Notes under the pieces: generated by a model
Database searches by the model: none
The model's input: only the letters and a program-made list of their open reading frames with translations
What the model was told of the DNA's origin: nothing
Assembly: GCA_016295275.1 (NCBI GenBank)
Contig: JAEDLN010000132.1
Location: 1 to 6,734, forward strand
Reading direction: 5' to 3'
Length of the DNA: 6,734 nucleotides
Source: Kiritimatiellia bacterium
GTDB taxonomy: Bacteria > Verrucomicrobiota > Kiritimatiellia > RFP12 > UBA3636
Position numbers and translations under genes: made by a program
In this document: piece by piece, positions 6,448 through 6,734 of the stretch
Layout: every line of letters starts with the position of its first letter
Position numbering within the stretch: position 1 is the stretch's first letter

Positions 6448-6499
6448 CGTGCCCCGTTGCCGTGCCACCCCTCGTGTCCCGTAGCGGTAGGGCGCGATG
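6448..6499. repeat. 52-nt repeat unit, copy 1
   Basis: It begins CGTGCCCCGTTGCCGTGCCA and ends GCGGTAGGGCGCGATG. It matches copy 2 at 6539-6591 throughout except for one fewer C in the central C run. The two starts are 91 nt apart, separated by 39 nt of unrelated GC-rich sequence that contains a 5-bp hairpin (6502-6506 with 6511-6515). Confidence 0.9.
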
Positions 6500-6538
6500 C
6501 TTGGCCGCCGGGCCACCGCCCGTGCGCACCTCTCGCGC

Positions 6539-6591
6539 CGTGCCCCGTTGCCGTGCCACCCCCTCGTGTCCCGTAGCGGTAGGGCGCGATG
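6539..6591. repeat. 53-nt repeat unit, copy 2
   Basis: This is identical to copy 1 (6448-6499) apart from one inserted C (C5 rather than C4). Its end forms the left arm of the perfect hairpin at 6583-6604. The segment 6576-6607, overlapping its end, recurs inverted at 13-44 at the other edge of the window. Confidence 0.9.
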
Positions 6592-6604
6592 TCCCCATCG
6601 CGCC
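6583..6604. repeat. Perfect 9-bp hairpin GGCGCGATG-TCCC-CATCGCGCC
   Basis: The arms 6583-6591 and 6596-6604 are exact inverted copies around a 4-nt loop. No T tract follows on either strand, so it is not an intrinsic terminator. It resembles the palindromic core of dispersed intergenic repeats. A nearby second hairpin has arms GGTGCG (6622-ish) and CGCACC around a CGGCTT loop, ending at 6639. Confidence 0.75.
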
Positions 6605-6734
6605 GCCGCGCCGCATGGCGCGGTGCGCGGCTTCGCACCTCGCCCCCTCGCCGCACCCCTACCCCTCTCCGCCGCGCCTTTGCCCGTGGCGGCTCGCCAC
6701 CGCGGTGCGCGGCTTGGCAAGTAGCACACGCTGA

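Larger units (their letters stand above)
6409..6734. repeat. Right GC-rich intergenic repeat island, no credible gene
   Basis: From just upstream of the lpxK promoter to the window edge the sequence is GC-rich and repetitive. It contains two near-identical 52/53-nt units, the 14-nt direct repeat GCGGTGCGCGGCTT (6620-6633 and 6702-6715), CGTGCGCACC at 6418-6427 and 6521-6530, and several perfect short hairpins. Open frames through it on both strands give repetitive Arg/Gly/Thr-rich products that track the DNA repeat, so they are not taken as genes. The block continues past the window end. Confidence 0.65.

Noticed and set aside
6260..6729. Several overlapping minus-strand frames in the right island with repeated Arg/Gly/Thr-rich products
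   Set aside because: The peptide repeats merely follow the DNA repeats in different frames, there is no ribosome binding site or family match, and one frame runs into the lpxK start. They are treated as translated repeat DNA.
6409..6734. CRISPR array
   Set aside because: There are only two longer repeat units, they exceed usual CRISPR repeat length, and the surrounding sequence shares sub-repeats instead of unique equal-length spacers. No cas gene is present.

Overview
The window is a compact bacterial gene block read entirely on the minus strand, set between two GC-rich, repeat-bearing stretches without credible genes. The organism is Gram-negative: it carries a lipid A kinase (lpxK), and its last gene encodes a single-pass membrane protein with a TonB-like acidic, proline-rich linker and a terpene-cyclase-type repeat domain. 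From memory of the family, that architecture is common in the Planctomycetes-Verrucomicrobia-Lentisphaerae-Kiritimatiellota group. Four of the five genes have no recognisable Shine-Dalgarno sequence. A PVC-group bacterium of this kind is the best guess, but no marker here fixes the taxon.

Layout in transcription order (right to left). Positions 6409-6734 hold a GC-rich intergenic repeat island. A good sigma70-type promoter (6366-6394) lies just before lpxK (6342-5092). After 34 nt comes ruvB (5057-3960), the Holliday junction branch-migration motor. After 10 nt comes a putative lipoprotein N-acetylmuramoyl-L-alanine amidase (3949-2603), with a GTG start and a strong ribosome binding site touching the ruvB stop. 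After 53 nt comes xseB (2549-2292), the exonuclease VII small subunit. A 152-nt gap contains a perfect TATAAT box and an A-rich direct-repeat leader, followed by the membrane-anchored prenyltransferase-fold protein (2139-379). A 19-bp perfect hairpin (299-342) terminates the unit. Positions 1-298 are a second GC-rich repeat island.

The first four genes look like one mixed housekeeping operon: outer-membrane lipid A synthesis, recombination, peptidoglycan cleavage and DNA degradation/repair. The fifth gene probably has its own promoter but could also receive read-through. No mobile element, CRISPR array, defence system, rRNA or tRNA is visible. The least explained features are the intergenic repeats, including a 32-bp inverted pair (31/32 identical) at the two edges of the window, and the function of the TonB-like cyclase-fold protein.
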